A stretch of DNA of 64,000 bases from positions 124,001 to 188,000 of the forward strand of contig NZ_AUEQ01000012.1 in assembly GCF_000426065.1 (NCBI RefSeq). The letters are read 5' to 3'. Made by a program: the position numbers and the translations under genes. The notes beneath the pieces were generated by a model. The model worked only from the letters and a program-made list of their open reading frames with translations, did no database searches and was not told the DNA's origin. Source of the DNA: Mycobacterium sp. URHD0025 (GTDB lineage Bacteria > Actinomycetota > Actinomycetes > Mycobacteriales > Mycobacteriaceae). Shown piece by piece: positions 23,658 to 32,904 of the stretch. Each line of letters starts with the position of its first letter. Within the stretch, counting starts at the first letter, position 1.

Positions 23658-26027
23658 TCACACTGCGCCCCAGGTCCAGTTGGCGATGGCTGGATCGTCC
23701 TCCCCGTAGGTGCGGGTATAGCTACGGGCGGCGAGTCGTGCGTCGACCATCTCCTGACGCAACCCGGCAGCGCTGACGGCCAGCCCCTCGACCCGGTCGA
23801 TCACGTCCATCACCAGGTGGAACCGGTCGAGGTCGTTGAGCATCACCATGTCGAACGGCGTGGTCGTGGTGCCCCGCTCCTTGAACCCGCGCACGTGGAG
23901 TTGGTCGTGGTTGGTGTGCCGGTAGGCGAGCCGGTGGATGAGCCACGGGTAGCCGTGATAGGCGAAGATGATCGGTTTGTCCGTGGTGAAGATCGAATCG
24001 AACTCGCGGTCGGACAACCCGTGGGGGTGTTCGGACTCGGGTTGCAGCCGCATGATGTCGACGACGTTGACCACGCGGACCTTAACCTCGGGAAGCCGGC
24101 GGCGCAGGATGTCGGCGGCGGCCACCGTTTCCAGCGTCGGGATGTCACCGGCACACGCGAGCACCACATCGGGTTCCCCGGTGGTATTGCTCGCCCACTC
24201 CCAGATCCCCAAACCGCGGGTGCAGTGCGCGACAGCCTCGTCCATCGTCAGATACGTCAGGGCCGGTTGCTTGCCCGCCACGATGACGTTGACGTACTGC
24301 CGGCTGCGCAGGCAGTGGTCGGCTACTGACAGCAGGGTGTTGGCGTCCGGTGGCAGGTAGACGCGGACCACCTCGGGGCGTTTGTTGGCGACGTGGTCGA
24401 TGAAGCCCGGGTCCTGATGCGACGCGCCGTTGTGGTCCTGGCGCCACACATGGGAGGTCAGCAGATAGTTCAGCGAGGCGATCGGCCGCCGCCAGGTCAG
24501 GTGCGAACTGCTGGACAACCACTTGGCGTGCTGGTTCAGCATGGAGTCGACGATGTGGACGAATGCCTCGTAGCAGTTGAACAGCCCGTGCCGTCCGGTC
24601 AGAAGGTATCCCTCCAGCCAGCCTTGGCAGAGATGCTCGGAGAGCACTTCCATCACCCGGCCGTCAGGGGCCAGGTTCTCGTCGACGGGCAGGGTTTCGG
24701 CCTGCCAGGCCTTGTCGGTCTTCTCCAGCACCGCGCCCAGCCGGTTGGAGGCGGTCTCGTCCGGGCCCATCAGGCGGAAGCGGTCCGGATTGGCCGCGAT
24801 GACATCACGCAGGAACGTGCCGAGTACCCGGGTGGCTTCGGCGGTCCCGGTGCCCGGGCTCTGGACGGGCACGGCGTAGTCGGTGAAGTCCGGTAGGTCG
24901 AGGTCGCGCAGCAGCAATCCACCGTTGGCGTGCGGGTTGTCGCTCATCCGGCGAGTACCCGAGGGGGCCAGCGCGCGTAGATCGGGCCGCAGCGCCCCGG
25001 TGGCGTCGAACAGCTCCTCGGGCCGGTAGCTGCGCAGCCAGGTCTCGAGCTGCGCCATGTGTGACGGGTTGGTCCGCGTCTCCGACAGCGGCACCTGGTG
25101 GGCGCGCCACGTGCCCTCGACCGGTTTCCCGTCGACTTCGTGCGGGCCGGTCCAGCCTTTGGGGGTGCGCAGGATGATCATCGGCCACAGCGGACGGCCC
25201 GGCTCACCGTCGAGGCGGGCCGCGCGTTGGATCGCCGCGATCTGGTCGAATGCCTCGTCCATGGCCGCGGCCAGCTGCTGGTGGACGTTGGCCGGATCGT
25301 CCCCGGCCACGGTGATGGGACGGTATCCGTAGCCGTAGAACAGTGATTCGAGCTCCTCGGCCGGAATGCGCGACAGCACTGTGGGATTGGCGATCTTGTA
25401 GCCGTTGAGGTGCAGGATCGGCAGCACCGCGCCGTCGACGACCGGGTTGAGGAACTTGTTCGAATGCCAGCTCGCGGCGAGCGGGCCGGTTTCGGCTTCA
25501 CCGTCGCCGACGACACAGGCCACCACCAGATCGGGATTGTCGAATGCGGCGCCATAGGCGTGCACCAGGGCGTAACCGAGTTCGCCGCCCTCGTGGATGG
25601 AGCCGGGTGTCTCGGCGGCCACGTGGCTGGGAATCCCACCGGGAAACGAGAACTGGCGGAACAGCTTCCGCAGACCATCGGTGTCCTGCCCGATACCGGT
25701 GTAGACCTCGCTGTAGGTGCCTTCGAGGTAGGCGTTGGCCACCAGTCCGGGACCACCGTGGCCGGGGCCGGTGATGTAGATGACGTTCGCGTCGCGTTCG
25801 CGGATGATCCGGTTCAGGTGGGCGTAGAGCAGATTCAGTCCCGGGGTGGTGCCCCAGTGGCCCAATAGTCGCGGTTTGACGTGCTCGGCGGCCAGCGGCT
25901 CTTCGAGCAATGGGTTGTCCAGAAGGTAGATCTGGCCGACGGACAGGTAATTGGCCGCACGCCAGTATGCGTCGAGCTGGTCGAGTTCCGTGTCGGTCAG
26001 TGCCGGTGAGAGGGTCGCGTCGCTCAT
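23658..26027 (-). CDS. xfp: Xylulose-5-phosphate/fructose-6-phosphate phosphoketolase
   Basis: A thiamine-diphosphate enzyme splitting xylulose 5-phosphate (and often fructose 6-phosphate) with phosphate to acetyl phosphate plus an aldose phosphate. Length 789 from the ATG at 26027, which has GGAG six bases upstream, fits the family; another ATG three codons earlier is possible. Family segments include YWRAANYLSVGQIYLLDNPL, HWGTTPGLNLLYAHLNRII, ITGPGHGGPGLVANAYLEGT (ThDP site), GDGEAETGPLAASWHSNKFL and HDQLHVRGFKERGTTTTPFD. It lies divergent from the thiolase-like gene. Confidence 0.95.
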   Translation of the reverse strand: MSDATLSPALTDTELDQLDAYWRAANYLSVGQIYLLDNPLLEEPLAAEHVKPRLLGHWGTTPGLNLLYAHLNRIIRERDANVIYITGPGHGGPGLVANAYLEGTYSEVYTGIGQDTDGLRKLFRQFSFPGGIPSHVAAETPGSIHEGGELGYALVHAYGAAFDNPDLVVACVVGDGEAETGPLAASWHSNKFLNPVVDGAVLPILHLNGYKIANPTVLSRIPAEELESLFYGYGYRPITVAGDDPANVHQQLAAAMDEAFDQIAAIQRAARLDGEPGRPLWPMIILRTPKGWTGPHEVDGKPVEGTWRAHQVPLSETRTNPSHMAQLETWLRSYRPEELFDATGALRPDLRALAPSGTRRMSDNPHANGGLLLRDLDLPDFTDYAVPVQSPGTGTAEATRVLGTFLRDVIAANPDRFRLMGPDETASNRLGAVLEKTDKAWQAETLPVDENLAPDGRVMEVLSEHLCQGWLEGYLLTGRHGLFNCYEAFVHIVDSMLNQHAKWLSSSSHLTWRRPIASLNYLLTSHVWRQDHNGASHQDPGFIDHVANKRPEVVRVYLPPDANTLLSVADHCLRSRQYVNVIVAGKQPALTYLTMDEAVAHCTRGLGIWEWASNTTGEPDVVLACAGDIPTLETVAAADILRRRLPEVKVRVVNVVDIMRLQPESEHPHGLSDREFDSIFTTDKPIIFAYHGYPWLIHRLAYRHTNHDQLHVRGFKERGTTTTPFDMVMLNDLDRFHLVMDVIDRVEGLAVSAAGLRQEMVDARLAARSYTRTYGEDDPAIANWTWGAV

Positions 26028-26193
26028 GTTCTCCATAGTGGCCGGTGTCGGTGAATGGCGCCCGCGATCCGGGTTACCCGAATGCGCAACGGTCAACCAA
26101 CAGCACGCGAAACGCCCGGCCACGATGGGGCCGAGTGATCGGCCGCGGACCGGATTCCGAGGTCCGCATACCGCGTCGGCTAGGTTCGTGGGC

Positions 26194-27681
26194 ATGACGG
26201 TCACCAGCGCTCTCGACCCGCGAACCCCGGTACTGGTGGGCTACGGCCAGGTCAACCAACGCGACGAGAAGCCGGACGTCGAGCCCGTCGATCTGATGGT
26301 CGCGGCGGCCCGGGCCGCCGCGGATCCGCGGTTGCTGGAGGCGGTCGACTCGGTGCGGATCGTCAACCTGCTGTCGTGGCACTACCGGGACCCGGGTTTG
26401 CTGTTGGCGCAACGCATCCACGCCCGCAACGCCGCGACGCGCTACACCGGGGTGGGCGGCAACGTACCGCAGACTCTGGTGAACGAGGCCTGCCGGGATC
26501 TGCACGGCGGACGGGCAGAGGTGGTGCTCATCGGAGGCGCCGAGACCTGGCGGACGCGCAGCCGGCTGCGGGCCCGCGGCGAAAAGCCCGATTGGACCCG
26601 CCAGGATGAATCGGTGCCGGAGGCTCCGGGCGCGCACGAGGGTGTGCCGATGGCCGGTGAGGCCGAGATGCGGATCCAGCTCGACCGCCCGGCCCACGTG
26701 TATCCGATATTCGAACAGGCGCTGCGCATCGCCGCGGGCGAGTCCAGCGAGGACCACCGCAGGCGGATCGGCGCACTGTGGTCACGGTTCAGTGCGGTAG
26801 CGGCCGACAATCCGCATGCCTGGAGTTCCGAGGCGGTGCCCGCCGAGCACATCTGGCAACCCGGCCCGGACAACCGGATGATCAGCTGGCCCTACACCAA
26901 GTTGATGAACTCGAACAACATGGTGGACCAGGGCGCGGTGCTGATCCTGACCACGGTCGAGAAGGCAACATATCTTCAGATCCCTTCCGACCGTTGGGTT
27001 TTCCCGTATGCCGGGACCGATTCGCACGACACCTATGCGATCGGTGAGCGTGCGGAGCTGTACCGTTCGCCGGCGATCCGGATCGCCGGTCGGCGGGTGC
27101 TGGAACTGGCCGGTGTGAGTCTTGACGAGATCGACTTCGTCGACGTGTACTCGTGCTTTCCGTCGGCTGTGCAGGTGGCGGCGGCCGAAATCGGTCTGCC
27201 GCTGGACGATCCGTCGCGGCCGCTGACGATCACCGGCGGGCTGACATTCGCGGGCGGTCCGTGGAACAACTACGTGTCCCACTCGATCGCGACCATGGCC
27301 GAGCGACTGGTGGCCGATCCGGGTAGCCGCGGGCTGATCACCGCCAACGGCGGTTACCTCACCAAGCACAGCTTCGGCGTGTACGGCACCGAGCCGCCGA
27401 CCCATGAATTCCGTTGGCAGGACGTACAATCCGAGGTCGACGCGGAGCCGACACGTCAGCTGCTGGTGGAGTTCACCGGTACCGGCACCGTCGAATCCTG
27501 GACCACGCCCGTCGGTCGGGACGGTACCGCCGAGCGGGCTTTCCTTGCGGTACGGACCCCTGACGACGCGCGCACCCTGGCCCGGATCGTCGACGAGTCA
27601 CAGGCGGCCGCGACCATGTCCGAGGACATCGCCGGGGCGAAGGTGCAGGTTCACGCCGACGGCAGCGCGACGCTGCTCTGA
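26194..27681 (+). CDS. Thiolase-like acetyl-CoA acetyltransferase / lipid-transfer family protein
   Basis: A thiolase-superfamily protein of 495 residues, similar in layout to Rv1867. It begins TPVLVGYGQVNQRDEKPDVE and contains ARNAATRYTGVGGNVPQTLV, where classical thiolases have the nucleophilic Cys region. It also has LMNSNNMVDQGAVLILTTVE, DFVDVYSCFPSAVQVAAAEI and TANGGYLTKHSFGVYGTEPP. The loss of a clear N-terminal catalytic Cys and of the C-terminal CxG loop suggests a non-standard acyl-transfer or SCP2-thiolase-like role. The ATG at 26194 starts the conserved region; the open frame upstream is antisense to xfp. Confidence 0.8.
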   Translation: MTVTSALDPRTPVLVGYGQVNQRDEKPDVEPVDLMVAAARAAADPRLLEAVDSVRIVNLLSWHYRDPGLLLAQRIHARNAATRYTGVGGNVPQTLVNEACRDLHGGRAEVVLIGGAETWRTRSRLRARGEKPDWTRQDESVPEAPGAHEGVPMAGEAEMRIQLDRPAHVYPIFEQALRIAAGESSEDHRRRIGALWSRFSAVAADNPHAWSSEAVPAEHIWQPGPDNRMISWPYTKLMNSNNMVDQGAVLILTTVEKATYLQIPSDRWVFPYAGTDSHDTYAIGERAELYRSPAIRIAGRRVLELAGVSLDEIDFVDVYSCFPSAVQVAAAEIGLPLDDPSRPLTITGGLTFAGGPWNNYVSHSIATMAERLVADPGSRGLITANGGYLTKHSFGVYGTEPPTHEFRWQDVQSEVDAEPTRQLLVEFTGTGTVESWTTPVGRDGTAERAFLAVRTPDDARTLARIVDESQAAATMSEDIAGAKVQVHADGSATLL

Positions 27682-27700
27682 GCGCACGCGGGCCGACAGC

Positions 27701-30700
27701 TCAGCGCGCGGCCAACTCCCGCTGCGCCAGTGCGAGGACCTCGTCGGTGGTCGGCGGACTGGGCGGGTGGTGTGACAGGCACCATGGCGTCTGGATCTTG
27801 TGAAAGCTGTCGCCTTCCAAGGCCAGGTAGAACTGGCCCGAACGCAGCTTGCTGATGTCGGGCACGTGACCGCCCTTCACCCGGGCCATCTCGCGGGCCA
27901 CCGCGATCTGGGCGGGGGAGTTGAGCAGGCCGTAGAACTGCGTGGTGGCATTGCCCGGGATGTGGTTGTGCAGACCCCGCGGCGATTGCGTGGCGAACAC
28001 CAGTCCCAACCCGTACTTGCGGGCCTGCGACGACAGCGCCAAGGTGCTGTGCGTGCAGGCGGTGGTGTGACTGGACGGCGCGAAGTTCTGTGCCTCGTCC
28101 ATCACGAGGAGCCCGCCCAGGGGGCGGTCACCGGCCGGGTTGCGCTTGATCCAGGCGAAGAGCGCCATCTGCAGCTGGTTGACGAACCCCTCGCGCTGCT
28201 GATCGCTGGTCAGCCCGACCATGCTGATGACCGACACCCGCGCGCGGTAGCCCGCGGACGGTGTCAGCAGCATCCCGGGATCGGCGGCGGTGCCGGTGCC
28301 GCCGAAGAGCGGATCGTTGACGGTCGCGGCGCGCAGGTTCTGGGCCAGCTCGGCGGCCAGTTTCTGCGCCCCGCCCAGTGCACTGACTTCGACGGGCAGA
28401 TTGCCCAGCAGGTCCATGAAGCCCTCGAGGCTGGTCGAGGGGCTCGCCCCGTAGAACCGCAGGGCCTCGCGCAGCACCGCCCGGGAGCGTTCGGCCTTGG
28501 CGGTGTTACCGGCGATCAGGGCGCGCGGTTCGAGTGCGGCGACGGCGGATTCGACGGCATCGGAGAACTCGTCGGCGTCGTCGATGACGCTGGCGAAGTC
28601 GGGGAGCGGCTGGAAGGACAGCGGGCGACCGGTGGACCGGCGCGGGGTCCACACCACGACCTCGGTGTTGTCGAGGTAGGCGTCGGCACGCTCGTCGTCC
28701 GCCGGGTGCCAGCCCGGGGGATTCTCGGGCCAGGGGGCGCCCAGCCGGGACAGGTCGTTGTTGGGGTCGAGCACGATCGACGACACGCCCCGCAGTGCGC
28801 ACTCCTCGACGAGGCGCCGGATCAGCACCGTCTTGCCCGACCCGGAGCCGGCGAAGATCGCGGTGTGCTTCCGTAGTGCCGCCAGGTCGACCGACACCGG
28901 GCGCCCGCCGGTGCTGTCCAGGCCGAGGGTGATCGCGGTGGGCGAGTGTTCGATCACCGGCGCAGGCTGCTCGGTACGTATCGGGCCGGTCGCGAGTTCG
29001 GCCTCCACGTCGATCTGGGCCGGTGGCGGCGGATCGCCCGCGATGTCTCCGAGTGCGGCACGCAGCCAGCCGATTCCGTGGGCGGGCCTGCGGCGGCGCA
29101 GCCATTCGGGCAGGTCCGGGTGGTTGTCGTCGATGAGGTCGCGCAGCGCGGTCATCGTGCGCACGTCGTCCTCACTCATCGCCAGCACCCGCCCGCCGGC
29201 CGCCTCGAACTCGGCGATCATCACGGCGGTTTTGGCGCCCTTCGGCCACCCGGTGTTGCGCAGCAGGAAGAGTTTGCGCCGGTCCGGGTTGAAACCCGTT
29301 GCCTCCCAGGCTTTTCGGACGCGGTTCTGGACGGCGACGGCATTGCCGGACGAGATGGCGCGAAATGCCCAGTGCCGCTCGTCGTCGGTGGCGGCATCGA
29401 GAGTCTGGCGCAACCGTCCGTGCAGCACCACGCGTTGTCCCGGGAGCGGATCCGGGCGGAACGACTGTCCGACCTCGCCGAGCTCGGTGATCCACGCATC
29501 CAGCGCGGCCGAGAGCAGACCCGGCATCGTGGTGTCCTCGCCGTCGGGGTCCAGCGCCGCGACGGTCACGGCACGGCTCCGGTACTCGGCGAAGCGGCGG
29601 TCCAGTTCTCCCGTGTCGCCCAGAGCGGTTGTCTCGCCGCCGGTGTGCCCGTGTGTTTCGGCCACCTCACCGGTGAGTTGGGAGAGTTCTTCGATCGTGT
29701 CGTGCTCCAGGCACCGGCGCACATGGGTGTCGGCACGCTTGAGCAGCTGGCGCGGTGTGTACTGGGTCGCCTCGTCGAATGCCGACGGCAGGATCGGCCA
29801 GCTCGGATACGGCGCGGTGAATCCGATGGACCCGTAGCTGGACGTGAACCGGCGTTCCAGGATGGCACGGCCGACCTCGGGCGTGGGTAGGCCCTGCAGT
29901 AGCGCGGTGGTACGGAACCGGTCCTGGACGGTGGCGGTGGCCCGGTCCTGGATCGCCTCCCACGCCGCCGGCAGGCAGGCCACCACGCCCACCGTGCGGC
30001 GCATGGTCTGGCGGATCGACATCAGCCCGTGGGCGACGTGTTCCAGATCGCCCGCTGTCTGGGCAGCTCGGCCGGGGTCGGCGGCGGCGGTGTCGGTGCG
30101 CTCGATGGACTGGGCCAGCAGCGTGTCGATCTGGTCGAGGGCCAGCACCGAGGGGCCGGCCAACGCGATCAGCCGAGAGATGTCGCGCACCGACTCCTGG
30201 GGGGTGAGCACCGGTGCGGGCAGCCCCCAGGATTCCTTCTCGCCGCTGCCGGTCAGGTATGCCTCGCCGATGTCCTGCAGCTCGAGATCGCCGGCGCCGA
30301 GCAGCACCAGGGCGCGCAGGGTGTGGTGTGCGCGCTTGACGGTGTGGCGGTGGACCTTGTGCAGGGAGTTGACGAAGTCGGTGAGGATCTCGGGTGTCAG
30401 GTCGTCGTCGCCGATCACGGCCCGGCGATTGGCCCGGGAGATGTGGGCCACCGAGGACAGTTCCCACAGCAGGTCTTTGAGTTGGGTTTCGCGCTCGCTG
30501 CCGGGCCGGCCCAGGCTCTCCAGGATGCCCGCACGGGCGGACTGCCAGAAGCTGGCCGCATCGAGAAGTTCGACCAGGAAGAAGAATCCGCCGCCGGTCT
30601 GCACCTGCTCGCGCACCTGGCCGAGCAGGTGGGTCTTGCCGGATCCGGCCGGGCCGCGGACCACGACGCCCAGCGGGCTGGAGTCGGTTTCCCGTTCGGC

Positions 30701-30847
30701 ATCGCCGAAGGCGGCCATCACGTCGGCCATCGGCCGGTCGTGGAGGCCGCGCACGTGCAGCGCGCCCTGCGAGTGCCACAGGTCGTCGGCGGTCGGCGCC
30801 CAGGTGAGGCGGAGCGCGCTGAGCGCTTCGCGGTGTGAGAGTTCCAT
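27701..30847 (-). CDS. Dual-ATPase protein: AAA/ORC-type NTPase fused to HerA/FtsK-type ATPase
   Basis: A 1048-residue protein with two P-loop ATPases. The first module (residues about 30-400) has Walker A GPAGSGKTHLL at 65-75, Walker B-like PSVLALDQIDTLLAQS around 232-247 and a helical ORC/STAND-like lid. A middle domain (about 465-600) carries GWPKGAKTAVMIAEFEAAGG and the Arg-rich EWLRRRRPAHGIGWL. The second module (about 640-1040) has Walker A IFAGSGSGKTVLIRRLVEE (667-673) and Walker B GGLLVMDEAQNF (911-922), plus FATQSPRGLHNHIPGNATTQ, as in HerA/VirB4/FtsK DNA translocases. The ATG at 30847 overlaps the stop of the winged-helix gene. Function is not established; DNA translocation, possibly in defence or repair, is inferred. 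Confidence 0.85.
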   Translation of the reverse strand: MELSHREALSALRLTWAPTADDLWHSQGALHVRGLHDRPMADVMAAFGDAERETDSSPLGVVVRGPAGSGKTHLLGQVREQVQTGGGFFFLVELLDAASFWQSARAGILESLGRPGSERETQLKDLLWELSSVAHISRANRRAVIGDDDLTPEILTDFVNSLHKVHRHTVKRAHHTLRALVLLGAGDLELQDIGEAYLTGSGEKESWGLPAPVLTPQESVRDISRLIALAGPSVLALDQIDTLLAQSIERTDTAAADPGRAAQTAGDLEHVAHGLMSIRQTMRRTVGVVACLPAAWEAIQDRATATVQDRFRTTALLQGLPTPEVGRAILERRFTSSYGSIGFTAPYPSWPILPSAFDEATQYTPRQLLKRADTHVRRCLEHDTIEELSQLTGEVAETHGHTGGETTALGDTGELDRRFAEYRSRAVTVAALDPDGEDTTMPGLLSAALDAWITELGEVGQSFRPDPLPGQRVVLHGRLRQTLDAATDDERHWAFRAISSGNAVAVQNRVRKAWEATGFNPDRRKLFLLRNTGWPKGAKTAVMIAEFEAAGGRVLAMSEDDVRTMTALRDLIDDNHPDLPEWLRRRRPAHGIGWLRAALGDIAGDPPPPAQIDVEAELATGPIRTEQPAPVIEHSPTAITLGLDSTGGRPVSVDLAALRKHTAIFAGSGSGKTVLIRRLVEECALRGVSSIVLDPNNDLSRLGAPWPENPPGWHPADDERADAYLDNTEVVVWTPRRSTGRPLSFQPLPDFASVIDDADEFSDAVESAVAALEPRALIAGNTAKAERSRAVLREALRFYGASPSTSLEGFMDLLGNLPVEVSALGGAQKLAAELAQNLRAATVNDPLFGGTGTAADPGMLLTPSAGYRARVSVISMVGLTSDQQREGFVNQLQMALFAWIKRNPAGDRPLGGLLVMDEAQNFAPSSHTTACTHSTLALSSQARKYGLGLVFATQSPRGLHNHIPGNATTQFYGLLNSPAQIAVAREMARVKGGHVPDISKLRSGQFYLALEGDSFHKIQTPWCLSHHPPSPPTTDEVLALAQRELAAR

Positions 30848-31503
30848 CAGGACTCGATCGCGATCAGGTGCTTGTCCTGGTTGCCTATCTCCACCGCGGC
30901 TTCGCGGTCGGCAGGGGTGAGCACCTTCTGGTTCTCCTCGGGGATCAGGCTGACGCCGGGTTGCTGATAGAGGCTGATCAGCGCGGCGTCGACGGTTGGG
31001 CGGGCGAGCCCGGGTACGGCCTGGCGCAGCCGCAGCAGGCTGACCCAGCCGCCGGGCCGGCTGGTCAGACCGGCATAGGCGGTACGCAGCTGGACTTCGG
31101 GACCGGCGCCGGGGACCTGGGTGGATTCCACTGCGGGCTCCTCGGTGGGCTCCTCTGCGGGCAGGAACACGTCGGCCGGAACGAGTTCGGCGTGTTCGAA
31201 ATAGCGGTGCAACGCGTTGAGCAGGGTGTACATGGCCCGGCCCTGGCCGCTGGACCGGGGCGGGGTGTCGGCGCCGAACAGCGCCCGGCACAGCGCCCAG
31301 CCCGCATCGGTCAGTTCGTGGACGAGGGGCCGGGTGCCGGTGGTCTCGATCAGGCCCAACCGGTTGAGCCGGTCGCGCTGCGGTTTGTCGAGTTTGGGCC
31401 CGAGCCGTTCCAGCTCAGGGTTGGGCACCGGGCGCGACTCGGCCATCAGTACCAGCAGCACTGCTTGCTCGCTGCCGGTCAGCTCGTCGGGCGCGACATT
31501 CAC
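30847..31503 (-). CDS. Winged-helix protein coupled to the dual-ATPase gene
   Basis: A 218-residue protein with two predicted winged-helix-like regions separated by an acidic Pro/Glu linker. The first (residues about 10-80) contains LTGSEQAVLLVLMAESRPVP and KLDKPQRDRLNRLGLIETTG. The second, near the C-terminus, contains WVSLLRLRQAVPGLARPTVD and ALISLYQQPGVSLIPEENQK. The GTG at 31503 is preceded by GGAAGG and is preferred over a GTG at 31539 with no ribosome binding site. The stop codon overlaps the start of the dual-ATPase gene by one base (TGATG). The likely role is DNA binding or partner recognition for the ATPase; no nuclease motif is seen. Confidence 0.75.
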   Translation of the reverse strand: MNVAPDELTGSEQAVLLVLMAESRPVPNPELERLGPKLDKPQRDRLNRLGLIETTGTRPLVHELTDAGWALCRALFGADTPPRSSGQGRAMYTLLNALHRYFEHAELVPADVFLPAEEPTEEPAVESTQVPGAGPEVQLRTAYAGLTSRPGGWVSLLRLRQAVPGLARPTVDAALISLYQQPGVSLIPEENQKVLTPADREAAVEIGNQDKHLIAIES

Positions 31504-31654
31504 CGGATGCTCACCTTCCTGCCATCGTGGGTGTTGCACGCGGGCGTGGTGATACCGGCACGTGTCTCATGCACGTTAGCCTGTACCCCCGACCGCGCGA
31601 GAATGTTGTTGCGCTGCACGGTTTTCGCCCGCGGACCGGGCTGGGTGCCCGCAG

Positions 31655-32893
31655 CTACCCGGCGGGCAGCGGCTGCGACGGGTCGGCGATGCGTTCCGGA
31701 TCGACGGGCGTGGCCGACCGGATCATTGCTTTGACGTCGTCAAGCACATCCCACACATTGACGTTCATCCCCGCCAGAACACGGTTCTCGGCATCGAGCC
31801 AGAACGCGACGAACTCGCGCCCAGCAACGTCGCCGCGGAAAACGACCCGCTGATATTCGGGTGCGTGACCGACATACTCCATGCCGAGGTCGTACTGATC
31901 GGTGAAGAAATAGGGCAACTCCGAGTATTCGGTGGCGGACTGCGGGCCCAGGCCCAGCATCCCGGCCACCGCCACGGCGGGCTGCTTGAGTGCGTTGGCC
32001 CAGTGCTCGGTGCGGATTCGCACCCCGAAGAGCGGATGCTGTGCGGCGGCGATGTCGCCGACGGCAAAGATGTCGGGGTCGCTGCTGCGCAATGACGCAT
32101 CGACGAGCACTCCGCCGTCGGCGATGGCCAGTCCGGCCCGTTCGGCCAGTCCGATGTTCGGTGCCGCGCCGACGGCGACCAGCACCGCATCGGCGGTGAC
32201 GGTGGCGCCGTCCCCGAGTCGCAGTCCGGTCGCGACGCCGTTGTCGGTGGTGATCTCCCGCACCGACTGGTCCAGTCGCAGATCGACGCCGTGCTCACGG
32301 TGCAGCTGTGCGAACACCTCACCCACCTCGGGGCCCAGGGCGGCCAGCAGAGGTAGGTGCGCGGCCTCGACGACCGTGACGTTCACGTCGCGGCCACGGG
32401 CTCCGGCGGCGACTTCCAGGCCGATCCATCCGGCGCCCACGATGGCCAGCGCCGAACCCGGGGTCAGTGCCGCGCTCAGTGCCGCGGCGTCGTCGATCGT
32501 GCGCAGATAGTGCACCCCCGCGGCGTCGGCTCCGGGAATCGGCGGTCGGCGCGACGCGGACCCCGTGGCCAGTAGCAGCTTGTCGTAACCGACGGTGGAG
32601 CCGTCGGGCAGGGCGAGGGTGTGCTCGGCGGCGTTGACGGCCGCGACCTCGGTTCCGAGCCGCAGGTCGATGTTGTGGTCGCGGTACCAGGCCGCCGGAT
32701 CGACCGTGAAGTCCGGGAGTGACTTGTCGCCGGCCAGGTAGTCCTTGGACAGCGGCGGACGCTCGTAGGGCAGATGGTCTTCGGCGGAAAACAGCACCAC
32801 ATGACCGTCAAAGTCGTTGTCCCGCAGTGCTTCAGCGGCCTTGGCGCCGGCCAGGCCACCGCCGACGATCGCGAAGGTGGACGACGTTGTCAT
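31655..32893 (-). CDS. FAD-dependent ferredoxin-reductase-type oxidoreductase
   Basis: A flavoprotein of 412 residues resembling ferredoxin/rubredoxin/putidaredoxin reductases. FAD sites are TFAIVGGGLAGAKAAEALRD (N-terminus) and DPDIFAVGDIAAAQHPLFGV; the NAD(P)H site is ALAIVGAGWIGLEVAAGARG. The ATG at 32893 starts the FAD fold; the longer frame overlaps the DUF72 gene. It would pass electrons to a ferredoxin, for example for a cytochrome P450 or Rieske oxygenase, but no such partner lies next to it. The position corresponds to Rv1869c. Confidence 0.92.
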   Translation of the reverse strand: MTTSSTFAIVGGGLAGAKAAEALRDNDFDGHVVLFSAEDHLPYERPPLSKDYLAGDKSLPDFTVDPAAWYRDHNIDLRLGTEVAAVNAAEHTLALPDGSTVGYDKLLLATGSASRRPPIPGADAAGVHYLRTIDDAAALSAALTPGSALAIVGAGWIGLEVAAGARGRDVNVTVVEAAHLPLLAALGPEVGEVFAQLHREHGVDLRLDQSVREITTDNGVATGLRLGDGATVTADAVLVAVGAAPNIGLAERAGLAIADGGVLVDASLRSSDPDIFAVGDIAAAQHPLFGVRIRTEHWANALKQPAVAVAGMLGLGPQSATEYSELPYFFTDQYDLGMEYVGHAPEYQRVVFRGDVAGREFVAFWLDAENRVLAGMNVNVWDVLDDVKAMIRSATPVDPERIADPSQPLPAG

Positions 32894-32904
32894 ATCGATC
32901 CAGC

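Noticed and set aside
30848..31291. N-terminal extension of the dual-ATPase frame upstream of 30847
   Set aside because: The extra 148 codons overlap the winged-helix gene in another frame and are Arg/Pro-rich shadow sequence; the ATG at 30847 starts the coupled gene.
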